Shown here piece by piece: positions 31,401-38,120 of a DNA stretch of 64,000 bases. This stretch comes from Thalassotalea ponticola (GTDB lineage: Bacteria; Pseudomonadota; Gammaproteobacteria; Enterobacterales; Alteromonadaceae): assembly GCF_041379045.1 (NCBI RefSeq), contig NZ_CP166871.1, forward strand, positions 558,001 through 622,000. The letters are read 5' to 3'. A program made the position numbers and the translations under genes. A model generated the notes under the pieces. It had not been told where the DNA came from, did no database searches, and was given only the letters and a program-made list of their open reading frames with translations. Numbering within the stretch: the stretch's first letter is position 1; the number at the start of each line of letters is the position of its first letter.

Positions 31401-34400
31401 TCGAATGCTATTGCTAACAAAGCGATTGTCGAGTTTATTGCTCTGCCAAATAATGCGCCAGAAGCAAATAGCCAACGTGTTGAAACACTTGAAGATGAAG
31501 CCGTTGAAATCACATTAACCGCATCAGATTTAGACGATGCTGATACCTTAACCTACAGCGTTGTTGCACAACCGCAAAATGGTACGTTAACAGGCTCAGC
31601 AGAATTGCTAACGTATACGCCTGACGCTGATTTTAATGGTAGCGATTCTTTTACCTTTAAAGCGAATGATGGTGAAGACGACTCAAATATCGCAACCGTT
31701 ACCATAGACATTACACCGGTCAATGACGCGCCGGTAGCAATGGATGACTATATCGAGGTATTACAACGCAGTAGTGAGAATGTGATTGATGTTCTAGGTA
31801 ATGATAGCGATGCCGATGGAGATACTTTGTCTGTCTTAACCGCTAAAACCGACAACGGCACGGTGACGGTGCTTAGCGATGGCACCTTGAGTTACACTCC
31901 TAATGCATCGTTCTATGGTGAAGATATCATTACCTACGAAATCTCAGATGGCCAAGAAGATGGCACTGATATGGGGTTTGTTTATGTTAGTGTGATTGAA
32001 GTTGAAAATCTTCCACCAGTCGCTGTCGATGATGAATTCACTCTTACGTCAAGCGAGTCTATTGCCTTAGACGTGTTAGCAAACGATTCAGATCCTGAAA
32101 ACGATCAATTGGAATTGGTTGCCGCATCAACGGCTAATGGGCAAGTAGAAATATTAGACGGTGAGCTTTGGTTTACTCCGAGCGAAGAACACGCGGGTGT
32201 TTACTTTCTTGAGTACAGCATCAAAGATAGCGAAAACAATACCGCAAAAGCGCAAGTGGAGGTTTATCTAGAGAGCAGTGACGGCCCGTTTATAACCACA
32301 CCAGATGACTTGTGTGGCGCTAACATGGTGTACAGTGATGCACTGTATACACGCGTTGATCTCGGTATTGCAACGGCTGTTGACCGCTTTGGCAACGAAT
32401 TACCCGTATCGTTGATTGACGGTACCGCCTTGTATCCAGCGGGTGTCAATAAAGCCTACTGGCAAGCAACAGATGCTGACGGTAATACGAGTACTGAAGT
32501 ACAACGTGTTTGCGTTATGCCACTTGTTTCGATTCAAAAAGATCAAACCGTGCTAGAGGGCGAATCAGCGACAGTAAGTGTTCACTTAAATGGTCCTTCA
32601 CCGGAATATCCATTGGTGATCGATTACACCGTTAGCGGTGAAGCAACAGCAGATGATCACAACTTAGTTAGCGGGCAAGTGGTGTTTGAGCAAGGAACCA
32701 CGGCTCACATACCTGTAGACACGTTTGTCAATGACGCGGTAAATGACAACCGAGATGTAATTATCACCTTGGCTGGCGAAGCGAATTTGGGAGCGAAATA
32801 CGTCCACACGTTAACTCTGACTGATGGTAATATCGCACCAGAAATTCGTATCAGTGTTGAGCAACAAGGAGACAAACGCCTAACCGTTGCGCAATCAGGT
32901 GGGGTAGTAACATTGCGCAGCGAACTACACGATCCAAATGTACTTGATATCCATCAGTATACTTGGACGGCGCAAAGTGAGCTGTTGAACAACTTGTCTA
33001 CTGACGATACTCAATACCAGTTCGATGCGGCTGATTTACCTGTGGGTGTTTATGAAATCGCACTTGAGGTTATCGACAATGGTTTACCTAACTTAGCCGA
33101 TATAGAGACTGTATACATTGAAGTCGTTACCTCACTTGAATCATTTGATGATTTAAACAAAGACAGCGATGGCGATTTGATCCCAGACTATCTCGAAGGC
33201 TATAAAGACTCCGACGGTGATGGTACGCCAGATTACTTAGATCGCATTGCCGAATGTAACGTGTTGCAAGAAGAGGCCGAGGTGCACAATGCGTATCTAA
33301 TTGAAGGCCAGCCAGGTGTGTGTTTGCGCAAAGGTAAGTATACCTTTGGTGGCGAAGCTGGTGGCGCGATGATTACCGATAATGACTTTGTTGCCAATCA
33401 ATATGTCAAGCTAGAGGAAGATAGCGAAGCGATTAATATTGGCGGTATCTTTGATTACATAGCCTACGGCCTGCCTGAGCAAGGTATGCAGTTTGCCATT
33501 GCGATTCCACAGCGTAAGCCGGTACCGAAAGATGCCGTATACCGCAAGTATCGCGAAGATACAGGCTGGGGCTTCTTTATCGAAGACAGTCGCAACAGCT
33601 TATGGTCAGCTCAAGGCGAACCTGGTTATTGTCCTCCGCCGAATGCGGCGCCAGATTCAACTGTCTGGACTCCAGGTCTGACAGAAGGCCACTGGTGTGT
33701 TCAACAAATTATCGAAGATGGCGGTGTAAATGATGATGATGATATAAGCAATGGCATTATTGTCGACCCAGGCGGGGTAAGTATTATGATCAACAATAAT
33801 ACCCTACCAGTGGCCAATGATGATCAACTGACCATGAGTATCAATACGCAAGCGACCATTGATGCGGTTGCCAATGACAGTGATGCTGATGGGGATCTAC
33901 TGTATATCACGACCATTGACGCAAGCATTGGCGAGGTGATGTTGGTTGATAATCAGATTATTTATACGCCACCGCAAAACTTGGTTGGTAATGTGACCAT
34001 TCATTACGGTATTAGCGATGATAATGGTGGTACAGACCTAGCGGTTGTTGAGATCGAAATTATTGATAATCAGGCACCTAAGGTCATTGCAGAGAAATCA
34101 AGTGACGTTGAACAAAGCGGTACAATTGAAGAAAACTTACTGGACGGTGTGGTCGATCCTGACGGTGATGAGCTGCGCTTAATCGACGTTGATCACCCAG
34201 ACGTCACATTTAGTGAAGATGGCACGGTTATCTTTACTCCAGAAGAAGGCTTCTCCGGTCAGGTTGTTATCAATTATGTTATTGTTGACGAATACGGCAA
34301 CCGCACCGAAGGTCAGTGGACGGTCAATGTGATTGCAGTTAGTAAAGTAGAGTCGGTAACGACGGGAGGCGGTAGCTTATTCTGGTTACTGTTACTCAAT

Positions 34401-34451
34401 ATCGTTGCCTTGTCATCTCGGTTTACTGTGCAATTGAAGCGCAAAGGATAA
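22407..34451 (+). CDS. Giant repeat-rich cell-surface protein (VCBS, Big_1-like and tandem-95 repeats; GlyGly-CTERM-like end)
   Basis: 4,014 residues. In order: a Sec signal peptide (1-29, ending CAQANA); an unrecognised N-terminal domain (30-185); a Big_1-like Ig domain; three cadherin-like/tandem-95 units; two more Big_1-like domains (577-770); and another cadherin-like unit. Then 12 VCBS repeats of 103 residues (885-2120), eight Big_1-like repeats of about 100 residues (2216-3012), more tandem-95 units and a Calx-beta-like segment. A calcium-binding DSDGDLIPDYLEGYKDSDGD stretch is near 3585. A choice-of-anchor-U-like region (YRKYREDTGWGFF, PGYCPPP, GHWCVQ) and tandem-95 units lead to a tail with GGGSLFWLLLL and a basic end, resembling GlyGly-CTERM sorting signals. 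Probably a calcium-stiffened surface adhesin. No type I or type V secretion genes are adjacent. The OmpA-like gene follows three bases later. Confidence 0.85.
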   Translation: MNVTFYRQLVSKLVLSVLLIFTVCAQANAVNVSVSFDRGVIGEYSNNAHAPINILTFDTVGIEEAILSQETATGQFGGTQGNDVAMQITFKYTDGRVVTFDTALNWRNAAGSVLHGFGFIVDVPKEDGSGYSVTPGSSNQITYMLQPNYSTQNFVDQAAKLQGGNAANSQTFDALNDYLNSQLTANTTISANPSSIVADGLSTSDITVQLYDISGNAVAISGQLVELSTDKGTLSTITDNGNGSYSAVLTSSQTPDVATISGLVNSNAIKQNAFVSFYNDTASNLAPQASVVELDGQEDIALSGSLTGYVSDADADTITYYLVDSSGAKVDRLNQTGGLISLNSTTGEFTFTPAPNFNGTISFPYIANDGLIDSNESKINIQVIAVNDAPVAKGQSITTAKDTAVVIDLVAYDNDLGDLLVYSIVNEPDPAKGSVVLSDGVVTYTPMNGFTGQDNFTFKVNDGNDDSNVASVSIVVGSVPVAQYQTVVTQVNTDIDFTLNATDADGSQLTYEIVSQPANGNVTLADSTLANVTYSPKQNDTGNYSFVYRVYKNVSNNEVLYSNEAVVTLLVVEEVSALNSSVTALPKTVTADGTTTSTITVSLRNSNNQKVSNQAVTLTTNLGSLADETIITNSQGEASTTITSSFIGTATVNAVVGVTNIGSDTVNFTAGAVDELKSSVTAAPSQIKADGTSTSTVTIAVKDANNNVIADKSVSLSTDLGTLANTTVITDANGVATTTITSTVVGTATISAIADSINIGSDTVEFIANDVTPSNNAPVASAASFATNEDEALVVIALDGLENFVTDEDANEVLTYHLLDNLGDKVATLTDGDGNTITLTAVTGAINFTPKADFYGEVTFPYIANDGETDSNQSTIKITVNSVNDVPSITNAMGSVNEDDADILTDTGTIVITGGDAGEAQFQAETISGTYGSLSINADGSWSYSADNAQDAIQALTSGQSLTDVFTVTSADGVTTGTVTITINGADDAPSITNATGSVTEDAAPTLTTSGSIAISGGDDGEAQFKAETIAGTYGSLSINADGSWSYSADNAQDAIQALTSGQSLTDAFEVTSADGVTAGTVTITINGADDAPSITNATGSVTEDAAPTLTTSGSIAISGGDEGEAQFNAETIAGTYGSLSISADGSWSYSADNAQDAIQALTSGQSLTDVFTVTSADGVTKGTVTITINGADDAPSITNATGSVTEDAAPTLTTSGSIAISGGDEGEAQFKAETIAGTYGSLSINADGSWSYSADNAQDAIQALTSGQSLTDVFTVMSTDGVTTGTVTITINGADDAPSITNATGSVTEDAAPTLTTSGSIAISGGDEGEAQFKAETIAGTYGSLSINADGSWSYSADNAQDAIQALTSGQSLTDVFTVTSADGVTTGTVTITINGADDAPSITNATGSVTEDAAPTLTTSGSIAISGGDEGEAQFKAETISGTYGSLRINTDGSWSYSADNAQDAIQALTSGQSLTDVFTVTSADGVTTGTVTITINGADDAPSITNATGSVTEDAAPTLTTSGSIAISGGDDGEAQFKAETISGTYGSLRINTDGSWSYSADNAQDAIQALTSGQSLTDVFEVTSADGVTTGTVTITINGADDAPSITNATGSVTEDAAPTLTTSGSIAISGGDEGEAQFKAETIAGTYGSLSISADGSWSYSADNAQDAIQALTSGQSLTDVFTVTSADGVTTGTVTITINGADDAPSITNATGSVTEDAAPTLTTSGSIAISGGDDGEAQFKAETISGTYGSLRINTDGSWSYSADNAQDAIQALTSGQSLTDVFTVTSADGVTTGTVTITINGADDAPSITNATGSVTEDAAPTLTTSGSIAISGGDEGEAQFKAETIAGTYGSLSINADGSWSYSADNAQDAIQALTSGQSLTDVFTVTSADGVTTGTVTITINGADDAPSITNATGSVTEDAAPTLTTSGSIAISGGDEGEAQFKAETLTGSYGSLSINADGSWSYSADNAQDAIQALTSGQSLTDVFTVTSADGVTTGTVTITINGADDAPSITNATGSVTEDAAPTLTTSGSIAISGGDDGEAQFKAETIAGSYGSLSINADGSWSYSADNAQDAIQALTSGQSLTDVFTVTSTDGVTTGTVTITINGVNDAPIADDKPNITVQENTTSDITLSGFDTEDGADVTFEIVSQPVNGSVVLDGSVATYTPNKGHTGADSFTYKAKDSQGLLSDQVATVSINVNDIVPSADKSTIVVSKESITADGKSTSTVTVQLVDANGNKLTTGGDKVTLVTDNGTLSNVIDNGDGTYTATLTSSTEVGTATITATINGAAMTTKPEVAFVIGAASADKSTIVVSKESITADGKSTSTVTVQLVDANGNKLTTGGDKVILTTDKGTLSNVIDNGDGTYTATLTSSTEVGTATITATINGAAMTTKPEVAFVIGAASADKSTIVVSKESITADGKSTSTVTVQLVDANGNKLTTGGDKVILTTDKGALSNVIDNGDGTYTATLTSSTEVGTATITATINGAAMTTKPEVAFVVGSASADKSTIAVSKESITADGKSTSTVTVQLVDANGNKLTTGGDKVILTTDNGTLSNVIDNGDGTYTATLTSSTEVGTATITATINGAAMTTKPEVAFVVGAASADKSTIVVSKESITADGKSTSTVTVQLVDANGNKLTTGGDKVILTTDKGALSNVIDNGDGTYTATLTSSTEVGTATITATINGAAMTTKPEVAFVIGAASADKSTIVVSKESITADGKSTSTVTVQLVDANGNKLTGGGDKVTLVTDNGTLSNVIDNGDGTYTATLTSSTEVGTATITATINGAAMTTKPEVAFVVGAASADKSTIVVSKESITADGKSTSTVTVQLVDANGNKLIGGGDKVTLVTDNGTLSNVIDNGDGTYTATLTSSTEVGTATITATINGAAMTTKPEVAFVVGSASAEKSTIAVSVAEIDADGTSTSIITVQLVDANGNKLTTGGDKVTLVTDNGTLSNVIDNGDGTYTATLTSSTDAGTANISGTVNSNAIANKAIVEFIALPNNAPEANSQRVETLEDEAVEITLTASDLDDADTLTYSVVAQPQNGTLTGSAELLTYTPDADFNGSDSFTFKANDGEDDSNIATVTIDITPVNDAPVAMDDYIEVLQRSSENVIDVLGNDSDADGDTLSVLTAKTDNGTVTVLSDGTLSYTPNASFYGEDIITYEISDGQEDGTDMGFVYVSVIEVENLPPVAVDDEFTLTSSESIALDVLANDSDPENDQLELVAASTANGQVEILDGELWFTPSEEHAGVYFLEYSIKDSENNTAKAQVEVYLESSDGPFITTPDDLCGANMVYSDALYTRVDLGIATAVDRFGNELPVSLIDGTALYPAGVNKAYWQATDADGNTSTEVQRVCVMPLVSIQKDQTVLEGESATVSVHLNGPSPEYPLVIDYTVSGEATADDHNLVSGQVVFEQGTTAHIPVDTFVNDAVNDNRDVIITLAGEANLGAKYVHTLTLTDGNIAPEIRISVEQQGDKRLTVAQSGGVVTLRSELHDPNVLDIHQYTWTAQSELLNNLSTDDTQYQFDAADLPVGVYEIALEVIDNGLPNLADIETVYIEVVTSLESFDDLNKDSDGDLIPDYLEGYKDSDGDGTPDYLDRIAECNVLQEEAEVHNAYLIEGQPGVCLRKGKYTFGGEAGGAMITDNDFVANQYVKLEEDSEAINIGGIFDYIAYGLPEQGMQFAIAIPQRKPVPKDAVYRKYREDTGWGFFIEDSRNSLWSAQGEPGYCPPPNAAPDSTVWTPGLTEGHWCVQQIIEDGGVNDDDDISNGIIVDPGGVSIMINNNTLPVANDDQLTMSINTQATIDAVANDSDADGDLLYITTIDASIGEVMLVDNQIIYTPPQNLVGNVTIHYGISDDNGGTDLAVVEIEIIDNQAPKVIAEKSSDVEQSGTIEENLLDGVVDPDGDELRLIDVDHPDVTFSEDGTVIFTPEEGFSGQVVINYVIVDEYGNRTEGQWTVNVIAVSKVESVTTGGGSLFWLLLLNIVALSSRFTVQLKRKG
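25060..28765 (+). repeat. Twelve tandem 309-bp VCBS repeats
   Basis: Units of exactly 309 bases (103 codons) run head to tail, each encoding a core like PSITNATGSVTEDAAPTL, then a GGD-GEAQFKAET segment, then DGSWSYSADNAQ. The first unit is the most divergent (NEDDADILTDTG) and units 2-12 are nearly identical. Variable positions (DGEA/EGEA, IAGTYGSLSINAD/ISGTYGSLRINTD, FTV/FEV) occur in shuffled combinations, pointing to recombination between copies. Confidence 0.93.
26916..28151 (+). repeat. 618-bp higher-order duplication inside the VCBS array
   Basis: Units 7-8 (26916-27533) and 9-10 (27534-28151) are near copies as a pair. Units 7 and 9 share private variants (CCTACTTTAACC, GGTAGTATCGCG) and are identical over roughly the first 240 bases. 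Units 8 and 10 share CAACTGGGTCGG, absent from the other units. This indicates a recent two-unit tandem duplication. Confidence 0.8.
29052..31441 (+). repeat. Eight tandem 300-bp Big_1-like (invasin/Ig-like) repeats
   Basis: Units of 300 bases encode SADKSTIVVSKESITADGKS, then STVTVQLVDANGNKL, TDNGTLSNVIDNGDGTYTAT and a NGAAMTTKPEVAFV end. Seven are almost identical; the eighth (from about 31152) diverges (AEIDADGTSTSIITV, NSNAIANKAIVEF) and resembles the isolated copy near 22970. Short variant blocks (TLVTDNG, ILTTDKG, GGGDK) are shuffled among copies. Confidence 0.92.
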
Positions 34452-34454
34452 GTC

Positions 34455-35663
34455 ATGCTTTTCAACTCTAAAAATAAAATCATGGCAGCAACACTAATGT
34501 GTGTTGCTGCTACAGGGGCAGCTACTGCACAGACGTTTCATTGCAGTGATGCTGACAATACAAAGCAGTGCGAAAGGCCAATTGGTTGGTATGTTGGCGC
34601 TGAGTTTAACTACAATCACACAGACCTGAGCTCGTCAGATGTCGAACGATACTATGATGTTAACGGTATTACCGCAGACGCGCTCAGCTTTGATAAATCT
34701 GATTTTGGCTATAAAGCCTTTGCTGGTTATAAGTTTGACTCCTTGTGGTCGCTAGAAGGCGGTTATCTTGATTTAGGTGATCGTCAATTGCGGTTTAAAG
34801 GTGAGTACACTGATCAACAGGTATTTTATGATACCGCAGAAGATATCTATCCTGAATCGGGCAAAGGTTTGTTTGCCGCTTTAATGGCTTCCTATTCGTT
34901 GACCGAAAATATTGACGTCGCAGCAAAGCTGGGAATTTTTGATTGGCAAGGAAAGTTCTCGACCTCTGAATTTAGCACTCAGGTTGGTAGCAGTGAGATA
35001 TCTGGTACGGATATTTTTTACGGTGCTGAAGTCAATTATCAGCTGGACCAAGAGTGGCAGTTATATGTGGCTGTCAGTAATTTCCACTTAAATCGCGATA
35101 CCAATCAGCAACTGGCTGTGGGGGTTCGCTATTTCTTCGGTGTTGACGATGAGGCGCCTGTGCTGACACCACCGCCTGTTATCGAACCAATTAAAGATAG
35201 CGATCAAGACGGTGTCTTTGATCCCGACGATCAATGCCCTGGCAGCGATATTCGCTATGTGGTTGACAGTGTGGGTTGTACTGTAATGGAAGAGCGAAGA
35301 GAACAGTTTAAACTGGTGATTCTCTATGCCAATGACAGTGCGTTGATCGATCAGTCATATCACCCACGCATTAAAGCATTAGCCGAATTTATCGAAACTT
35401 ATAACGTACAAAAACTAGCGGTTTATGGTCATACATCTGAACCTGGTAGTCGCTCATATAACCAAGCCTTGTCAGAACGTCGAGCTCAGTCAGTCGCCGA
35501 AGCCTTGCATCAACAGTTTGGCATTGATAAGAGCGTTATAAAGCCAATCGGCCTAGGTGAAGACGATCTCGTTGACCTTGGTGATACTGAAGAGTCGCAT
35601 GCGCGAAATAGACGTATAGAGTTAACAATAAATGAAATGCTGGTGCTGCCAGTAGAAAAGTAA
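34455..35663 (+). CDS. OmpA-family outer-membrane protein, partner gene of the giant surface protein
   Basis: 402 residues. The signal peptide ends near residue 26 (GAATA). An eight-stranded OmpA-like beta-barrel follows (about 40-230: GWYVGAEFNYNH ... GVRYFFG). A proline linker leads to a calcium-binding thrombospondin-type-3 element (DSDQDGVFDPDDQCPGS). The C-terminal OmpA peptidoglycan-binding domain (about 285-395) has LAVYGHTSEPGSRSYNQALS and ARNRRIEL. The start is three bases after the giant gene's stop, with AAAGGA upstream, so the two form one operon with a terminator at 35715-35750. It may anchor or help export the giant protein; this is inference. Confidence 0.9.
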   Translation: MLFNSKNKIMAATLMCVAATGAATAQTFHCSDADNTKQCERPIGWYVGAEFNYNHTDLSSSDVERYYDVNGITADALSFDKSDFGYKAFAGYKFDSLWSLEGGYLDLGDRQLRFKGEYTDQQVFYDTAEDIYPESGKGLFAALMASYSLTENIDVAAKLGIFDWQGKFSTSEFSTQVGSSEISGTDIFYGAEVNYQLDQEWQLYVAVSNFHLNRDTNQQLAVGVRYFFGVDDEAPVLTPPPVIEPIKDSDQDGVFDPDDQCPGSDIRYVVDSVGCTVMEERREQFKLVILYANDSALIDQSYHPRIKALAEFIETYNVQKLAVYGHTSEPGSRSYNQALSERRAQSVAEALHQQFGIDKSVIKPIGLGEDDLVDLGDTEESHARNRRIELTINEMLVLPVEK

Positions 35664-36062
35664 CAATTAGCATATCGTCAGCATAGACTAGTCGATAGTG
35701 ATAATTGAACACAGAAGAGCTATTTGAGTATCAAGTAGCTCTTTTGTTTTATGTTGCTCATGGTTATCTTAGCGCGGTGTTTTGTAGATGCTAAGGGATA
35801 ACTAGTCGTCATGGTGACGTACAATAAAGTGAGTTGTAGTCAGCCTTTGTGGTGTTTGAGTGGCGTTTCAAATATTCTTTATTAGCATTGTAAAAACGCT
35901 TTTCCTGACAAATATTCGATGCTAAACTGAGCTTCTTCAGTTGAATTTGAATGCGATTTCAAATCACAGATAGATAACGCGGTATCGCAAGCGTAACTCG
36001 TTTTCAAACCTCAACGGCGAGTTATTTAATGTTCAAATATAAATAGTAACAGGACTTTTCAC
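35664..36062. other. Intergenic region: adhesin-operon terminator and ssb promoter
   Basis: 399 bases. A terminator lies at 35715-35750. The remainder holds the ssb promoter; I see no clear LexA box and no divergent uvrA, which is the neighbour of ssb in many gammaproteobacteria. Confidence 0.5.
35715..35750 (+). terminator. Rho-independent terminator of the adhesin/OmpA operon
   Basis: AAGAGCTA pairs with TAGCTCTT across a loop that itself contains TTGA/TCAA, followed by TTGTTTT. It lies 51 bases after the OmpA-like stop codon. Confidence 0.8.
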
Positions 36063-36695
36063 ATGGCCAGTCGTGGTGTAAATAAAGTAATAATTGTTGG
36101 TAACTTAGGACAGGATCCTGAGGTGCGTTTTTTCCCAAATGGTGGCGCTGTTTGTAATGCAACAGTTGCGACATCAGAAAGCTGGAAAGATAAGCAAACA
36201 GGTGAGCAAAAAGAGCTTACTGAATGGCACCGTATTGTGTTTAATGGTCGCCTAGCAGAAATTGCAGGTGAGTACTTGAAAAAAGGCTCAAAAGTTTATA
36301 TTGAAGGCAGCTTACGCACTCGTAAATGGCAGAACCAACAAGGTCAGGATCAATACACTACTGAAATTCGTGCTAACGAGATGCAAATGCTCGATTCGCG
36401 TAATGCCGCAGGTGCTGGTGCAGGTTTTGCACCACAGCAATCTCAAGGTGGCTTTAATCAGCAGCAAGGTGGCTTCAATCAGCAGTCAGCCAGCAAGCCA
36501 GCGATGCAACAAGGTGGTTATCAACAAGGTGGTCAGTCGAATCAAGGCAACTTTGGCGGCGGCGGATACCAACAGGGTGGTCAAGCTAACCAAGGCGGTT
36601 TTGGTGGACAACAGCAAAACAGTCAACAAAATCAGCAAGCAAAAGTGAATCCACAAGAACCATCAATGGATTTTGATGACGATATCCCATTTTAA
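36063..36695 (+). CDS. ssb: Single-stranded DNA-binding protein
   Basis: 210 residues. The OB-fold domain (about 1-112) begins [20 protein letters not shown] and contains [21 protein letters not shown] flexible Gln/Gly-rich linker (about 113-195) is built of imperfect QGGFNQQ-like repeats. It ends in the conserved acidic tip DFDDDIPF that recruits DNA-metabolism partners. The ATG has an AACAGGA site upstream. It is monocistronic with a strong terminator. Confidence 0.97.
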   Translation: MASRGVNKVIIVGNLGQDPEVRFFPNGGAVCNATVATSESWKDKQTGEQKELTEWHRIVFNGRLAEIAGEYLKKGSKVYIEGSLRTRKWQNQQGQDQYTTEIRANEMQMLDSRNAAGAGAGFAPQQSQGGFNQQQGGFNQQSASKPAMQQGGYQQGGQSNQGNFGGGGYQQGGQANQGGFGGQQQNSQQNQQAKVNPQEPSMDFDDDIPF

Positions 36696-37038
36696 AATAT
36701 AACAAATTTAGATTTTGTTGATTTTTATATTAAAGACCTGTTTTAACAGGTCTTTTTTTATATTTGTCGAAAAAAATTGTCAGTTTTAAATGTGAATGAT
36801 TTACGTAATTAATAACCCCATAAACCGTCGATGATTGCGGTGGTGAACAAAGATAAAACACAAAAATAAATTATTTTCTTTTTTATTAATAGGTTATTGG
36901 CTTTTTTGGCTTGGAAAGTATAACTGCATTGGTTAAAGTGTGTACAGGTGTGTTAGATACCTAAACTCAAATATTGCGCCATTAACTTGAAAGCTTCAAT
37001 GAAGGTTAATGGCATCAGCGCGTACTTAAGGACACATT
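36696..37038. other. Intergenic region: ssb terminator and DUF898 gene promoter
   Basis: 343 bases, AT-rich, with no gene. The terminator is at 36733-36759; an AT-rich block around 36860-36905 could hold the promoter of the DUF898/M48 pair. An AAGGA site precedes the DUF898 start. Confidence 0.5.
36733..36759 (+). terminator. Rho-independent terminator after ssb
   Basis: AAGACCTGTT/AACAGGTCTT stem followed by seven T residues. Confidence 0.9.
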
Positions 37039-38112
37039 ATGGATATCGAACAGAATAACACGGAAAACCTTGAGCCAACCTTTACCAAATCAAATTTTAG
37101 CTTTCACGGCAACGCCGTCGAGTTTTTTGGTATTTGGATAGTCAATGTTTTACTAACCATTGTCACTCTAGGCATTTATTCAGCTTGGGCTAAAGTCAGA
37201 ACCAATCGCTATATTCATGGCAACACCGAAGTCGATGGCCATCGCTTTGATTATTTGGCAACACCTTGGCAAATTTTAAAAGGTCGTTTGATTGCCGTTG
37301 CTATTTTTGCTTTATATTGGATTGTTTCAACAGTGTCGCCCGTTGGCGGCGTGCTTCTAGGTTTAGGTTTTTTATTTCTTACGCCATTTTTGATTTGCTC
37401 GAGTATGCGCTTTAAGATGCGTATGAGCAGTTATCGAAATGTGCGCTTTGACTTTACTGGCCGTTATGGACAAGCGGCAATTAACTTTATCCTGCTGCCA
37501 GTGCTATCGGTATTTACCTTGTATTTGTTATTGCCTTGGGCGTTTAAGCGGATTGACCAATTTATTGTGAGTAATACTAAGTACGGTAACAAGCAATTTG
37601 ATACTAACTTATCTACCGGCACTTATTATGAAGCATCATTACTTACCCTGTTTATCGCTTTAGGTGTAGGTATTGTTTTCTTTGTTGCATTAGCTATGTT
37701 CGGACTTAATCCAGAGATGATGGCAGACCAAGCCGCTCTATCTGGTGTTATGACTTTTGTTATTTTTGCCGTTTACATTATTTTCTTTACCTTTATTCAG
37801 GCTTTTTATAAAGCAATGATTCGCAACCATATCTTTGCATCGAGCAAAATTGACGGGGTAGCTAAATTTGATTCGCACTTTACTTTCTCAAGTTTAGCGT
37901 TTCTTCAACTAACCAACTTGTTAGCATTAATCTTTACTTTTGGCTTGGCTTATCCTTGGACACGGATTCGCAGTATACGATACAACGTAAATCGCACAGA
38001 TATTTATCTCGATAAGCGTCGTCAACTGGTATTCGATGATCTTGAACAAAGTCCGTCGGCAACCACAGATGAAATAGCGAATGTCTTTGATGTAGATGTA
38101 GCCTTAACGTAA
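37039..38112 (+). CDS. DUF898 (YjgN-like) membrane protein
   Basis: A 357-residue inner-membrane protein with about eight hydrophobic helices. Two repeated DUF898 cores are visible: FHGNAVEFFGIWIVNVLL with LGIYSAWAKVRTNRYIHGNT, and later FTFSSLAFLQLTNLLA with LAYPWTRIRSIRYN. The family resembles E. coli YjgN and has no established function. The gene is followed nine bases later by a membrane M48 protease gene, suggesting a functional pair. Confidence 0.85.
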   Translation: MDIEQNNTENLEPTFTKSNFSFHGNAVEFFGIWIVNVLLTIVTLGIYSAWAKVRTNRYIHGNTEVDGHRFDYLATPWQILKGRLIAVAIFALYWIVSTVSPVGGVLLGLGFLFLTPFLICSSMRFKMRMSSYRNVRFDFTGRYGQAAINFILLPVLSVFTLYLLLPWAFKRIDQFIVSNTKYGNKQFDTNLSTGTYYEASLLTLFIALGVGIVFFVALAMFGLNPEMMADQAALSGVMTFVIFAVYIIFFTFIQAFYKAMIRNHIFASSKIDGVAKFDSHFTFSSLAFLQLTNLLALIFTFGLAYPWTRIRSIRYNVNRTDIYLDKRRQLVFDDLEQSPSATTDEIANVFDVDVALT

Positions 38113-38120
38113 GTCATAAT

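Noticed and set aside
25060..31441. Regular direct repeats that could suggest a CRISPR-like or other non-coding array
   Set aside because: The repeats are 309 and 300 bases long, contiguous, in frame and clearly encode VCBS and Ig-like domains; there are no spacers.
35664..36062. Possible LexA box upstream of ssb
   Set aside because: I looked for CTGT-N8-ACAG and found no convincing match, so SOS control is not claimed.
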